Positions 52,725 through 60,913 of a stretch of DNA of 64,000 nucleotides are shown here, in pieces. The stretch lies in NCBI RefSeq assembly GCF_000316115.1, contig NZ_JH993797.1, positions 5,070,486 through 5,134,485 of the forward strand, in the 5' to 3' direction. The notes beneath the pieces were generated by a model, which worked only from the letters and a program-made list of their open reading frames with translations, did not search any database and was not told the origin of the DNA. This DNA comes from Leptolyngbya sp. PCC 7375. GTDB taxonomy: Bacteria; Cyanobacteriota; Cyanobacteriia; Phormidesmidales; Phormidesmidaceae. Positions within the stretch are counted from its first letter, which is position 1. Every line of letters begins with the position of its first letter. Made by a program: the position numbers and the translations under genes.

Positions 52725-54020
52725 ATGTTTACATTTGACCCAATTGGTAGCGTTGCCAGACTTTGGCAGATGACGTCTCCGTCACTGGACGCGTTTTCTT
52801 TAGCCCCCTATGCGGAGCTGCTTGAACAACAGGTCATTACCGAATATAGGCCAGGCCTGATTCTGAAGGACTTCCAAACTTTCCTGGACTTTTTGCAAGA
52901 CACTGAGGTCTCCGTTAGTAACGTTAACCAGCTCCTACAGGCCAAATTTTTTCCTGAGCTAAATCAACGTTTAAGCTATCCCATCGACGTTCGGTTAACG
53001 CGTCCTGTTCAAAAATCCTATCCCTACATCAATGGACTTTATCTCTTACTGCGATTACTTGGCCTGACTCGGCTTACTCACAACAGGAGAAAACTCATTC
53101 TGGGGATAGATCCAGTTGTTCTAGAAACGTGGCAGCAACTGAATGACACAGAACGTTATTTCGCATTGTTAGAAACCTGGCTGTTGCGGGCCGATGAGGA
53201 TGTTATCGGCGAACGAGATGGAGGTGCGTTAAGTCAATCCCTCTATAAACTGGCTCTCTTTTGGTCAAAGGTCCCCGACGAAGGAATGACCTTCCCAACC
53301 TACCAGAATCAGACTCATATCAATTTCATTCCCGGACTTCACAATCTTGCCTTGCTGCATCTGTTTGGCTTACTCGATGTTCAAACAGGGGAAACAGCCC
53401 CCAAACAAGCTTGGCGCGTGGTTAGCATTCAGAAGTTACCGTTAGGAGAGGCTCTGATTCCGTTAGCTACTCATACCTTTATGGAAAAACTAACCGACTG
53501 GCAAGAGTCTGACGAGGTTGATGCCGCACCCACACTTAACTATGGAGAGTTACATAATCATCTGGTCCCTTTCTTCCCGGAATGGCAAACCATCTGGCAG
53601 CTGCCAGGTGAAGGGTTTCAGGATGGGCTCTATATCTTTAAGGTTTCCTTGGCAAAAACCTGGCGGCGAATTGCCATTCCAGCCCATCTGGTTCTCGATG
53701 AGTTGGCCACAGCCATCCTTGAGGCTTATCAGTTTGATTTTGACCACCTGTACGAATTCAGCTATCGCGATCGCACGGGCCGATCTAGCACTGCAGCCCA
53801 TCCTGCCTGTGAAGACCCTCCGTTTACGTCCGATATGAAGGTGGGGGATTTGTCTTTAATACCTGGCAGTCGCATGACTTTTTGGTATGACTTTGGAGAT
53901 GACTGGAAATTTAAGGTTGAGTTGGTAGACATTCAGGGGCCCGATTCAGAACAACAGGAACCTAAAATTTTGGAATCTCAGGGCAAATCTCCTCAACAAT
54001 ATGATTGGTACGAGGAGTAA
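52725..54020 (+). CDS. Large protein with C-terminal pRiA4b ORF-3-like domain, copy A
   Basis: A 431-aa protein. About residues 1-280 form a helical region without known motifs (LILKDFQTFLDFLQDTEVSV, PELNQRLSYPIDVRLTRPVQ). Residues 290-415 resemble the pRiA4b ORF-3 domain: YIFKVSLAKTWRRIAIPAHL, LDELATAILEAYQFDFDHLY and TFWYDFGDDWKFKVELVDI. The C-terminus is acidic. It is followed after eight bases by a paralogue of the same build, a recent-looking tandem duplication with diverged sequence. Function unknown. Confidence 0.85.
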   Translation: MFTFDPIGSVARLWQMTSPSLDAFSLAPYAELLEQQVITEYRPGLILKDFQTFLDFLQDTEVSVSNVNQLLQAKFFPELNQRLSYPIDVRLTRPVQKSYPYINGLYLLLRLLGLTRLTHNRRKLILGIDPVVLETWQQLNDTERYFALLETWLLRADEDVIGERDGGALSQSLYKLALFWSKVPDEGMTFPTYQNQTHINFIPGLHNLALLHLFGLLDVQTGETAPKQAWRVVSIQKLPLGEALIPLATHTFMEKLTDWQESDEVDAAPTLNYGELHNHLVPFFPEWQTIWQLPGEGFQDGLYIFKVSLAKTWRRIAIPAHLVLDELATAILEAYQFDFDHLYEFSYRDRTGRSSTAAHPACEDPPFTSDMKVGDLSLIPGSRMTFWYDFGDDWKFKVELVDIQGPDSEQQEPKILESQGKSPQQYDWYEE

Positions 54021-54028
54021 TCGGTTCG

Positions 54029-55324
54029 ATGGACGCAAGGTTTAATCTGTTTTTCAGTCATATTGACGTAGACGCACTTTCTCTCACAGCGTCAGAGGTT
54101 CAGCATCTGAAGCAACAGTCAATTGATCATCAGTATCCAGGCACTATCCTGCACGACTTTCAGGTTCTACTCGATTTCCTGACGCCCAACGGCACCAATG
54201 TTAGCAGTGCCAATAATTTTCTTCCCATGAAGTCCTTGGCTGAACTCAATCAGCGCGTCAGTCATCCGATTGCGATCACCCTCAAACGTCCCCAGCAGAA
54301 GTCATTTCCCTACATTCATGGCTTGTATCTGTTGTTGCGTACTTCTGGTTTAACCCTTGTTCAGGCCAAAGGCAAAAAGCAACGACTGGTGCTCGATGAC
54401 GTTGTACTCAATGCCTGGCACCAACTCAATCTAACCGAACAGTATTTCAACTTGCTAGAGGCTTGGCTTCTCTGGAGTAATGATGCCGCCCTGGGAGACT
54501 ATCAAGATCCCTTGGGAACATTTCATCGCTGTACCCACTTTTGGTCAAGAATTCCAGAGGAAGGATTGGTCTTTGCCAACTTAACTGAACAGGATACGTG
54601 GCTGTATCACATAAAACCCCACCATGCAGCACTGCTCGACCTTTTCGGGTTTATCACAACCCAACCAGGTCCTGTAGAGAAAAGCTGGCGAATTGCCAGC
54701 CTGAAGAAAAAGCCCTTTGGGACTGCCATGATGAAGGTGTTAGTCCAGGCTTTCATAGAACACAGTGATCGCTTTCAATCACAAACACAATTTGATTTCT
54801 CCTATGGCGCACTGCAGCCAGTTTTTCAAGACTATTTCCCACAGTGGCAACAGAATTTAGTGATACCGGGTGGTGAATTTGAGGAAAGTGTTTATATTTT
54901 CAAAGTCTCTATTCTCAAAGTCTGGCGACGGATTGCCATTCCAAATACCCTCACGTTAGATAATCTCTCAGAGACGATTCTCGACGCCTTTAATTTTGAC
55001 AGGGATCACCTCTATCAATTCTCCCACAAGGATCGGTTTGGCGTGCTCCAAACCGTTATCCATCCTGAAATCAACAGGCCTCCCCATACAAACGAAACCT
55101 TAATTGGTGATTTGCCCCTCGCGCCTGGAGCTAGCATGACCTATCTCTATGATTTTGGTGATCGCTGGAAATTTCAGGTTCAGTTTGAGAAAATGGCCCC
55201 TTCTGACCCTAAGCTAGGCCAACCTCAAGTACTAGCAACCCAGGGTGAAGCCCCTCAACAATACTGGGATGAAAATAGCTGGGACGGTGAGTGGGATGCA
55301 GGTGATTGGAATGACTATGACTAA
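54029..55324 (+). CDS. Large protein with C-terminal pRiA4b ORF-3-like domain, copy B
   Basis: From ATG 54029 (MDARFNLFFSHIDVDALS) the protein has 431 aa, the same length and layout as copy A. Shared pieces are ILHDFQVLLDFL, LAELNQRVSHPIAITLKRPQ, SVYIFKVSILKVWRRIAIP, DAFNFDRDHLYQFSHKDRFG and YLYDFGDRWKFQVQFE. An in-frame start at 54005 would overlap copy A and add an unconserved MVRGVIGS. The stop overlaps the next small membrane-protein gene. All three probably form one operon. Confidence 0.85.
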   Translation: MDARFNLFFSHIDVDALSLTASEVQHLKQQSIDHQYPGTILHDFQVLLDFLTPNGTNVSSANNFLPMKSLAELNQRVSHPIAITLKRPQQKSFPYIHGLYLLLRTSGLTLVQAKGKKQRLVLDDVVLNAWHQLNLTEQYFNLLEAWLLWSNDAALGDYQDPLGTFHRCTHFWSRIPEEGLVFANLTEQDTWLYHIKPHHAALLDLFGFITTQPGPVEKSWRIASLKKKPFGTAMMKVLVQAFIEHSDRFQSQTQFDFSYGALQPVFQDYFPQWQQNLVIPGGEFEESVYIFKVSILKVWRRIAIPNTLTLDNLSETILDAFNFDRDHLYQFSHKDRFGVLQTVIHPEINRPPHTNETLIGDLPLAPGASMTYLYDFGDRWKFQVQFEKMAPSDPKLGQPQVLATQGEAPQQYWDENSWDGEWDAGDWNDYD

Positions 55325-55478
55325 CTGGTGTTTGATACTACTGGTTTTGATCATTGGAGTTGTCCTCTCAACGACGGCCAGTTTTGTGATTGTGGTTGCC
55401 TGGCTCACACCCATCCTGGGAGCCGCTGTCGCCTATCCGGTTTTCCTGCAACTGGTCTACCGTAAGCAGCATGAGTAA
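55317..55478 (+). CDS. Small two-helix membrane protein
   Basis: A 53-aa protein starting inside the last codons of copy B (ATG 55317; ATG 55311 is equally placed). It is almost entirely two helices, WCLILLVLIIGVVLSTTASF and VVAWLTPILGAAVAYPVFLQ, with a short basic tail (YRKQHE). The overlap suggests coupled translation with the pRiA4b pair. It may be their membrane partner; that is inference. Confidence 0.6.
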   Translation: MTNWCLILLVLIIGVVLSTTASFVIVVAWLTPILGAAVAYPVFLQLVYRKQHE

Positions 55479-55503
55479 CGTTTAGGCTTTTAAGCAAGCA
55501 CTT

Positions 55504-56154
55504 TTAAATCAGAGCCTTGAGAGCTTTGCACTGTGATGGTTTAGCAATCTTCATTGCTGTTTTTAGGTGGATGTCACGCTCATAATTGGCGTGAGCTGTC
55601 ACAACCTTAACAACGGACTGGGCATAGACTTGAGGCTTAGCAATCTCAGCCAAAGCGGTGAAATAGGCAGGCAGCACTTTGGCCCAGTCAACACCAACCT
55701 GCCAGGATCCGGCTTCATCGGCAAAAAAGATAATGTTATCGTAGTACTCGTCGATCTCATCTAAGAGTTCAAAGAGGATCTCGAAGGCTGGTTGTGTTTG
55801 GAAATACTCACCATCCTGACACTCCGCAACACACCGGTTCATTAATCGATGAAATTCGGCGATCCAGTTGATGGTCCCTCGCGATTTGTCCATAAAGTTA
55901 CGTGAGTTGACCCTGAAGGATTCGTAATAGACTCCAGCTAGACTATCTACTTGAAAATCAAGCACTTCCTCCAGGAGTAACTCATCGGGTATTTCATCAA
56001 CCTGTAATAACTCTGGGTTTAAGACACCTTCAATCAATTGAGGCAATTTGTCCTGGGGGATTAGTTCAACGGCTCGATCGAGCAGAATTAGTAAATGCTC
56101 CATATCCAGGTTTTGACGGATAGATTGACGCAATAAATGGAGATCGATAGACAT
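55504..56154 (-). CDS. Acidic helical protein of unknown function
   Basis: A 216-aa protein rich in glutamate and leucine with no signal or membrane helix. N-terminal LLRQSIRQNLDMEHLLILLD and GVLNPELLQVDEIPDELLLE look helical; the middle has FEILFELLDEIDEYYDNIIF. No family recognised. It converges with the pRiA4b operon inside the island. Confidence 0.6.
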   Translation of the reverse strand: MSIDLHLLRQSIRQNLDMEHLLILLDRAVELIPQDKLPQLIEGVLNPELLQVDEIPDELLLEEVLDFQVDSLAGVYYESFRVNSRNFMDKSRGTINWIAEFHRLMNRCVAECQDGEYFQTQPAFEILFELLDEIDEYYDNIIFFADEAGSWQVGVDWAKVLPAYFTALAEIAKPQVYAQSVVKVVTAHANYERDIHLKTAMKIAKPSQCKALKALI

Positions 56155-56219
56155 CGTGCTCTAGCCTCTACAGGCCACTCCGGTGTATGTAACATAACCT
56201 CTAGCGACTTTCCTCCCGT

Positions 56220-56564
56220 TTAGGAGCGTTTTTTAGGTTTATTGATCCATTCATCCAAAGGTAAATCAAAGTAGTGCTGGCACCAAAAGTTGGCAATATC
56301 TTCGACCAGTACCGCTGACTCTGGAATTAAACCACTTCCATATCTTGCATTGTACCGCTCAGCATAGTTTCTAGAGATCTGGTATCCCCAATGGCCTGAC
56401 TCAGAAGGACGCAAGATGCCATACAACGCCTTTTCAATTAATAGAACATCCATACTTTGAATAATCCGTACAGGTCCCCAGGCATGGTTCTTATATTGAT
56501 TGTTTACGTTTCGGACATTTGATAAAAGGTCACGCAGGTGCTGCTTTTTTCCATTGTTGGCTCT
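56220..56564 (-). pseudogene. C-terminal fragment of a gene split by the IS at 56574
   Basis: Outside the element the frame encodes about 114 residues, including HAWGPVRIIQSMDVLLIEKA, HWGYQISRNYAERYNARYGS and an end in WINKPKKRS. The N-terminal piece is at 57979-58253 on the other side of the IS. After removing the IS and one 9-bp duplication the two frames are out of register by one step. The host gene therefore had a frameshift, or two overlapping genes were hit. Function unknown. Confidence 0.6.
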
Positions 56565-56573
56565 GCCAGATAA

Positions 56574-57978
56574 CAGCAATTCTCATTATGAGGTCAGCTA
56601 GTGTCAGTAGGCACTTTAAGCTCCAGACCTTCGAGCATGAAGGTCAGCAAATGATCCCAATTATCAAAGCAAACGTACCGGGTTAAGGCCCGTAAATCAT
56701 TAAAAAAGGTTGTTCGGGTCGACAGATGTGCTCTGAGCAATCGATACTTTGTATCCGTCAAAGTGAGCAGAGTATGAAAAAGCAATGCCAAGATGTTCAA
56801 GGTGGCCAGGAAAGCTGCTAATTGGTTTTGCCCGTGCCCGAAGTTATGTTCAAGGTTATAGCCCTTGGTCTTAAGGGTGTTGTTATTCTCGTTTTCGACC
56901 TTCCATCGAGTGCGCCCAGCCGTGACGAGGGCTTCAACATTGTCATCCGTAATCAGGTGGTTGGTCGCGAAAGCATTCTGGTAGAGGATTTTACCTTTGG
57001 CATTGGTGATGACGAGTTCGCACCAGTTTACGAGCAGTGCATCGTCGCCATCTCTAAGCGGGACTTGGTTGAGATAGCGGTAGGTATAGGTTTTCTCGAT
57101 TTTTCCCGTCCACTGTTTCTGGATGACACTTGGCAGTTCTATCCCTTCTAAATGTTCGTAGAGCGTTTTATGTGACTTTGGCAGACAGCTTAAAATGAAG
57201 TTGAATTGCTCAGTGAGCAGCCGCTCGCACAAGGGCTGACGACAATACAGGTCATCGCCGAGAACCGTGATGCGCAGGTCTCGATACCTTGGCCCGTATT
57301 GGACAAACCAGCGTTTGGCGGCAGCATTTTCACAGTCTTGCTTGTCATGACCATCCTGAGGTACTACGAACTCCGGTACTAACGGAATCACCTCAGAGCG
57401 ACCTGGGCAAGCAATCACAGGGGTGACAACTGAATGATAGTAGTGTGTCTCGCCTGATTTAAGCACCCTCGTCGAGCAATGCGCACAGTGAATCTTCGTT
57501 GAACTGAAGTACTCGGTGCCATCTAGCGGCATCAGTAAATTATCGGCAAATGACCGAAACGATGATAGCTGCTCCGTCGCTTGAAGCAACTGAAGAATAC
57601 TGTCAAAGACTGGATACAGCACCGTGGGCGATATCCCATCGAGCAACTCTCGGATGTGATTATCGCTGGGAACTTGATGCACCCCAAACAGCGTTTGCGC
57701 ATTGCTGCGACCCTTCGTATCGGCCATCTTGCGCTGGTGCGCCAGAAACGACGGTGTTTGCGTGAAGAACACACTGAATGCACCGAGCCCTGCATCCAAC
57801 ATCTCGTAGCGGGTGTTCTTGCCTGTGCGCTTGTCCGGCAGTGATGACAGCGTTGCTCGAAATGAATCGACTACGGTGGCAAAGCTCCCTTTCGTCATTG
57901 ACTAAGCCTCATGCCACATCTCCACAATAGTCTGATAGCAGACGATTGAATAGCCATTCTTCATAATGAGAATTGCTG
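56574..57978 (-). mobile_element. Complete insertion sequence, 1405 bp, with 9-bp target duplication
   Basis: Perfect 18-bp inverted ends (CAGCAATTCTCATTATGA) flank one transposase gene. GCCAGATAA is repeated immediately outside both ends (56565-56573 and 57979-57987). Everything needed for movement appears intact. Confidence 0.92.
56594..57898 (-). CDS. DDE transposase (IS4-superfamily / ISNCY-like)
   Basis: A 434-aa protein with the triad in context: aspartate in LMPLDGTEYFSSTKIHC (near 124), aspartate in ITVLGDDLYCRQPLCE (near 213), and glutamate in RWKVENENNNTLKTKGYNLE (near 340). A CxxC pair (HCAHC) follows the first aspartate. The frame is complete. Family placement is uncertain; similar proteins are annotated as ISNCY in cyanobacteria. 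Confidence 0.85.
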   Translation of the reverse strand: MTKGSFATVVDSFRATLSSLPDKRTGKNTRYEMLDAGLGAFSVFFTQTPSFLAHQRKMADTKGRSNAQTLFGVHQVPSDNHIRELLDGISPTVLYPVFDSILQLLQATEQLSSFRSFADNLLMPLDGTEYFSSTKIHCAHCSTRVLKSGETHYYHSVVTPVIACPGRSEVIPLVPEFVVPQDGHDKQDCENAAAKRWFVQYGPRYRDLRITVLGDDLYCRQPLCERLLTEQFNFILSCLPKSHKTLYEHLEGIELPSVIQKQWTGKIEKTYTYRYLNQVPLRDGDDALLVNWCELVITNAKGKILYQNAFATNHLITDDNVEALVTAGRTRWKVENENNNTLKTKGYNLEHNFGHGQNQLAAFLATLNILALLFHTLLTLTDTKYRLLRAHLSTRTTFFNDLRALTRYVCFDNWDHLLTFMLEGLELKVPTDTS

Positions 57979-58253
57979 GCCAGATAAGCTTCTATTTGAC
58001 AAACCGACTCATTTACCAATGTTTTGCAATCAAGCCAATCTTCAGCTTCAAGATGAGAGGTTTTTGCTTTCTCTTCCATCTTTTTCTGAGTCAACTTAGC
58101 AAGATACAAAAAGAATTGCTCAGCTGCTTTGGGATCAGCACAAAGACTTTTGATACTCGTTAGACGAGTGATGTTGAAATCCTTACCCTGATGTAACTCC
58201 TGAACAATTTTAGCAAGAGTACGAATCTTCTTTGACACTGTTGACGAAACCAT
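57979..58253 (-). pseudogene. N-terminal fragment of the gene split by the IS
   Basis: From ATG 58253 it encodes about 91 residues before the IS border (SKKIRTLAKIVQELHQGKDF, FFLYLAKLTQKKMEEKAKTS, ending at CQIEAYLA), then runs briefly into the element. It is the counterpart of the fragment at 56220. Helical, no known domain. Confidence 0.6.
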
Positions 58254-58369
58254 TTCAAGTCTTCACCAAGATCTGCAAGTACTATTTAGTATGAGATTTT
58301 TTCTGCCATCCACCAAACCCAGGCTAACAAGAACAGTTGTAAAGGAATGCGACAGCAACTACCCAAGAT

Positions 58370-58624
58370 TTGTGGACAGCGCTTCTGCTTAAACGACGCT
58401 TCAATAACTTTGAACCGGAGCCGATCGTGCAAGATCTCTATGCCCAACCGCAGCTATGGCAGAAGTTCTGGTTAGGATGGCTCGTATTTGACGTTGACTT
58501 TTACCAAAAGACAAACGAAGCGCCGATTGCCCCCCTGTTAGAGATGACTGTTTACGCCAGTGATGAGCGGCTTTATAAGGGTATGACCTCAATTAGATGT
58601 CTATTAAAAAGTCAGAAATCCTAA
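58370..58624 (+). CDS. Short ORF, possibly a gene fragment
   Basis: 84 residues with protein-like composition (FEPEPIVQDLYAQPQLWQKF, WLGWLVFDVDFYQKTNEAPI) and in-frame coding character extending upstream of the ATG to about 58340 without a start. It may be the middle of a decayed gene. No family recognised; the island context favours a remnant. Confidence 0.35.
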   Translation: MWTALLLKRRFNNFEPEPIVQDLYAQPQLWQKFWLGWLVFDVDFYQKTNEAPIAPLLEMTVYASDERLYKGMTSIRCLLKSQKS

Positions 58625-58701
58625 GCCCTACAAGAAGCTTACAATCTCCATCACGCTGAAACTGAGAAAATTTATTCTTCGCTCAAATCTTCCTGAAACC
58701 C

Positions 58702-58986
58702 TTGCTGGATAAGCGTTATAGCACTCTACATCGTGTCGAGGTCATACCCCTTTATAAGAACGATGTGTTGTACATTCAAAGCACCGATGATGATTGTGTT
58801 GCGCCACTACTGGAGCTAGCAAAGCAATGGCAGGTGGATAACTGTGAGGTTTACGATCGCAACCGATTAGCCAAAACTTTAGGCCGAGTGGAAACCCTGA
58901 TCGATGTGCTAGGCGAAGAGAAAATGACGCGCCAGCTTGAGCAGTGGAAGGACCGTGAATGCCGTAGTCCTGTTATTGCCATGTGA
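58702..58986 (+). CDS. Short ORF, possibly a gene fragment
   Basis: 94 residues from a TTG start (LDKRYSTLHRVEVIPLYKND, RNRLAKTLGRVETLIDVLGE). It lies 77 bp after the preceding short ORF on the same strand, and both could be pieces of one gene. There is no ribosome-binding site for the TTG. No family recognised. Confidence 0.35.
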   Translation: MLDKRYSTLHRVEVIPLYKNDVLYIQSTDDDCVAPLLELAKQWQVDNCEVYDRNRLAKTLGRVETLIDVLGEEKMTRQLEQWKDRECRSPVIAM

Positions 58987-59024
58987 TGGGATTAAAATAG
59001 AACTATGCGATTCAGGTCCACACC

Positions 59025-59822
59025 ATGACCCCACAGCAGATTCTAGATAACCAACCTCTAGAAAACGAAGACATCGTAACTGAACTCGATATCAGTCATC
59101 TGGTGATCGAGGATGACACCCCAGTGGATAATTTTCAATCAGCCCAGCAACAGCGCTTGCTGGTAGAGCCACTTTATAGCAGCCAGACGTTACCGCTACC
59201 ATTTATTGCAGAAGCAAATGTAGGCTTATTTTATAAGCTCAAGGGCGATCCTCCTATTGTGCCGGACGTAATGCTGAGTCTAGGAGTACAAAGGGCTGCT
59301 GATTATGCCAATCGACGAGACCGCTCTTACTTCGTTTGGGAATTTGGCAAAGTCCCCGAAGTTTGTATTGAAATTGTGTCCAATCAGGAAGGCGATGAGG
59401 TTACCCTCAGTCAAAAATCCAAACAAAAGGGAAAAATCTCAAGTAAGCGGGATATCTACGCCCAGATTGGTGTGTCCTACTACGTAGTGTTTGATCCCTT
59501 ACAGCAAATCCAAGACGAAGCCAATATGAATGGGGCACTTTTGCGCGTGTGGATGATTTCCCCGATAGGCTATCAGGAACTCACAACAGCCGAGGGCATT
59601 GTCAATACAGACCAATCAGTTTGGCTAGAGGGGGCAGGGGCAGGACTGACATTGTGGGAAGGTCCTTTTGAAGAAGAGGTATCTCGGCTTTGGTTAAGGT
59701 GGTGCGATCGCAATGGCCAAATCATCCCCACTGGTGCGGAGGGCCAAGAAATCGAACGGCAACGCGCAGACCGACTAGCCGAACGCTTACGAGCAATGGG
59801 AATCAACCCTGACGAAATCTAA
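59025..59822 (+). CDS. Uma2-family protein (DUF820, restriction-endonuclease-like fold)
   Basis: A 265-aa member of the large cyanobacterial Uma2 family. Fold landmarks are PIVPDVMLSLGV with the first acidic residue, YFVWEFGKVPEVCIEIVSNQ with the E-x-K-like core, and DIYAQIGVSYYVVFDP. The C-terminus ends in a short coiled coil (EIERQRADRLAERLRAMGIN) common in this family. Biochemical role is unknown; numbers per genome are high and many are mobile. Last gene of the island. Confidence 0.88.
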   Translation: MTPQQILDNQPLENEDIVTELDISHLVIEDDTPVDNFQSAQQQRLLVEPLYSSQTLPLPFIAEANVGLFYKLKGDPPIVPDVMLSLGVQRAADYANRRDRSYFVWEFGKVPEVCIEIVSNQEGDEVTLSQKSKQKGKISSKRDIYAQIGVSYYVVFDPLQQIQDEANMNGALLRVWMISPIGYQELTTAEGIVNTDQSVWLEGAGAGLTLWEGPFEEEVSRLWLRWCDRNGQIIPTGAEGQEIERQRADRLAERLRAMGINPDEI

Positions 59823-59920
59823 ATTTAATGGGTCTGGGTAAAGCTTCCAGGAATAGAGCAGCTGATCGACGGTCAGCTCATCTAGTTCTTGACGAAATTC
59901 CTTACGAAAAATACAGCAAA

Positions 59921-59943
59921 AAATTAGTACAAAAATTAGTACA
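59921..59943. repeat. Subterminal island repeat, right copy
   Basis: Matches 52455-52477 with one substitution, same orientation, 60 bp before the second tRNA-half repeat. Confidence 0.55.
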
Positions 59944-60003
59944 TGACTTTTCAATCATCCTAAAAACCTTGCTTGAAGAAGAATTTAGCCTTTGAGCATT
60001 TCT

Positions 60004-60059
60004 TTTGTAATCAGCCGGTCGTCCGTTCGAGTCGGATCATCAGCTTTCTAGTGAAAACA
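60004..60059 (+). repeat. att-like direct repeat, copy 2 (partial tRNA-Thr)
   Basis: Carries the tRNA-Thr sequence from the anticodon loop to the 3' end plus the flank ending TGAAAACA. The only change in the acceptor region is TC for CC. The 5' half of the tRNA is absent, so it cannot yield a functional tRNA. Confidence 0.85.
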
Positions 60060-60066
60060 ATCATTT

Positions 60067-60110
60067 CGCCGACTGGGCAAGGCTTTAAAGCTTTGCCCAG
60101 TCGGCGTTTT
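60067..60110 (+). terminator. Rho-independent terminator, probably the original tRNA-Thr terminator
   Basis: CGCCGACTGGGCAA at 60067-60080 pairs with TTGCCCAGTCGGCG (60093-60106), followed by TTTT. It lies eight bases after the second tRNA half, the distance expected for a tRNA terminator. Confidence 0.88.
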
Positions 60111-60209
60111 AGCGCCCCCTCTGAAAACACATTGGACATTTTTGGGTCAGTTTAGACAGGTTTGACGGGGCGATTGGGATAAAAAATTGGGGTAAATGGT
60201 TACCATAAA

Positions 60210-60227
60210 GTAGAACGCGAGTTCTAC
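60210..60227. promoter_or_regulatory. Palindrome GTAGAAC-N4-GTTCTAC, SOS-box-like
   Basis: A perfect 7-bp inverted repeat around GCGA containing GAAC-N4-GTTC, the Gram-positive type LexA/DinR box. A second palindrome ATGGT-T-ACCAT ends five bases before it. It precedes the recombinase-like remnant. Cyanobacterial LexA boxes usually differ, so this is tentative. Confidence 0.35.
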
Positions 60228-60246
60228 TATTAGAGAGCATGATGAG

Positions 60247-60447
60247 GTGCATCAGGCGGGCAAATCGCCATCAACCATCAGAATGTACCGCTGGGTGATC
60301 AAACATCTGGAACGCTGTGAAGTCAAACACCTGGATGAACTCCAGGCAGTTTCGGACTGGCTCTACGTTATGTCAAAATCATCTGTGTTAGAGACTTTGC
60401 TTATATCTTTTGGAACGATCAGGCTAGCCAGTTCCTTAAAGACGTAG
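60247..60447 (+). pseudogene. Remnant resembling the N-terminus of a tyrosine recombinase
   Basis: The segment HQAGKSPSTIRMYRWVIKHL resembles the SAM-like core-binding start of XerC/phage integrases (…SpsTirnYrrdl…). The similarity stops after about 45 residues, and no catalytic R-H-R-Y domain follows. Its place beside the att-like repeat supports a decayed integrase, but the match is short. Confidence 0.35.
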
Positions 60448-60913
60448 TAAAGAACAATTTTGATAGGACCGAGAAATCTATTTCTTTCGTACTTTTTTCT
60501 GATTACTCAGAAGAGATTTTTGTTAAATTGCAATGGCCCGTCCATGGGCAACAGAATCTTCTCGGTTATGCAACCAATCCTTTAGCAATTCAAGGTTATA
60601 GCGAATACAGCGACTGTTAATTCGCACCCAGTGGAAGCCCTCAATCCATTCGCCACTTCAGTCTTCAATCAAACTGAGCCAAATACTGCCAATCTACTCA
60701 GGAGCATATCCACATGTTTCTTTATCGTAGACACTATAACGATCAAGCGTGCTTACCTGATGAGGATAGGCCATATCCGTTTCGGGATTCAAGAAGTTAT
60801 TGATTCCAACGGAAAGTCAATGTTTGCTGTTGTATGCCATCCTATAAGCGTGTTCCAAAATTTGCAGTTTTTTATCGATTGGGAGAACAAACCATGTATC
60901 ACTGGGACCTGTA
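60448..60913 (-). pseudogene. Gene-poor stretch with an excisionase-like fragment (60523-60654)
   Basis: On the minus strand 60654-60523 encodes about 43 residues without a start: WIEGFHWVRINSRCIRYNLE, then LLKDWLHNREDSVAHGRAI. This resembles small winged-helix excisionase/AlpA-like proteins that accompany integrases in cyanobacteria. An in-frame TGA lies directly upstream. The rest of the stretch, including a plus-strand frame at 60631-60930, has no coding character I trust. Confidence 0.4.

Larger units (their letters stand above)
52320..60059. mobile_element. Putative tRNA-Thr-integrated island, about 7.7 kb
   Basis: It is bounded by the intact tRNA-Thr and the duplicated tRNA half. A 23-nt repeat containing AAATTAGTACA twice lies inside each end (52455 and 59921). 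A strong hairpin terminator, expected right after a tRNA, is found only beyond the far copy (60067), as if the insert had pushed it away. Cargo: two pRiA4b-type genes, small and hypothetical proteins, an IS copy and a Uma2 protein. No intact integrase is inside; recombinase- and excisionase-like remnants lie just outside at 60.2-60.65 kb. 52334-52724 has no convincing gene. Confidence 0.7.

Noticed and set aside
52424..52726. Minus-strand 100-aa frame at the left of the island
   Set aside because: Its start overlaps the divergent ATG of the pRiA4b-type gene, it covers the 23-nt subterminal repeat, and its composition is not protein-like.
60004..60059. A second functional tRNA-Thr
   Set aside because: Only the 3' half is present; acceptor 5' strand and D arm are missing.
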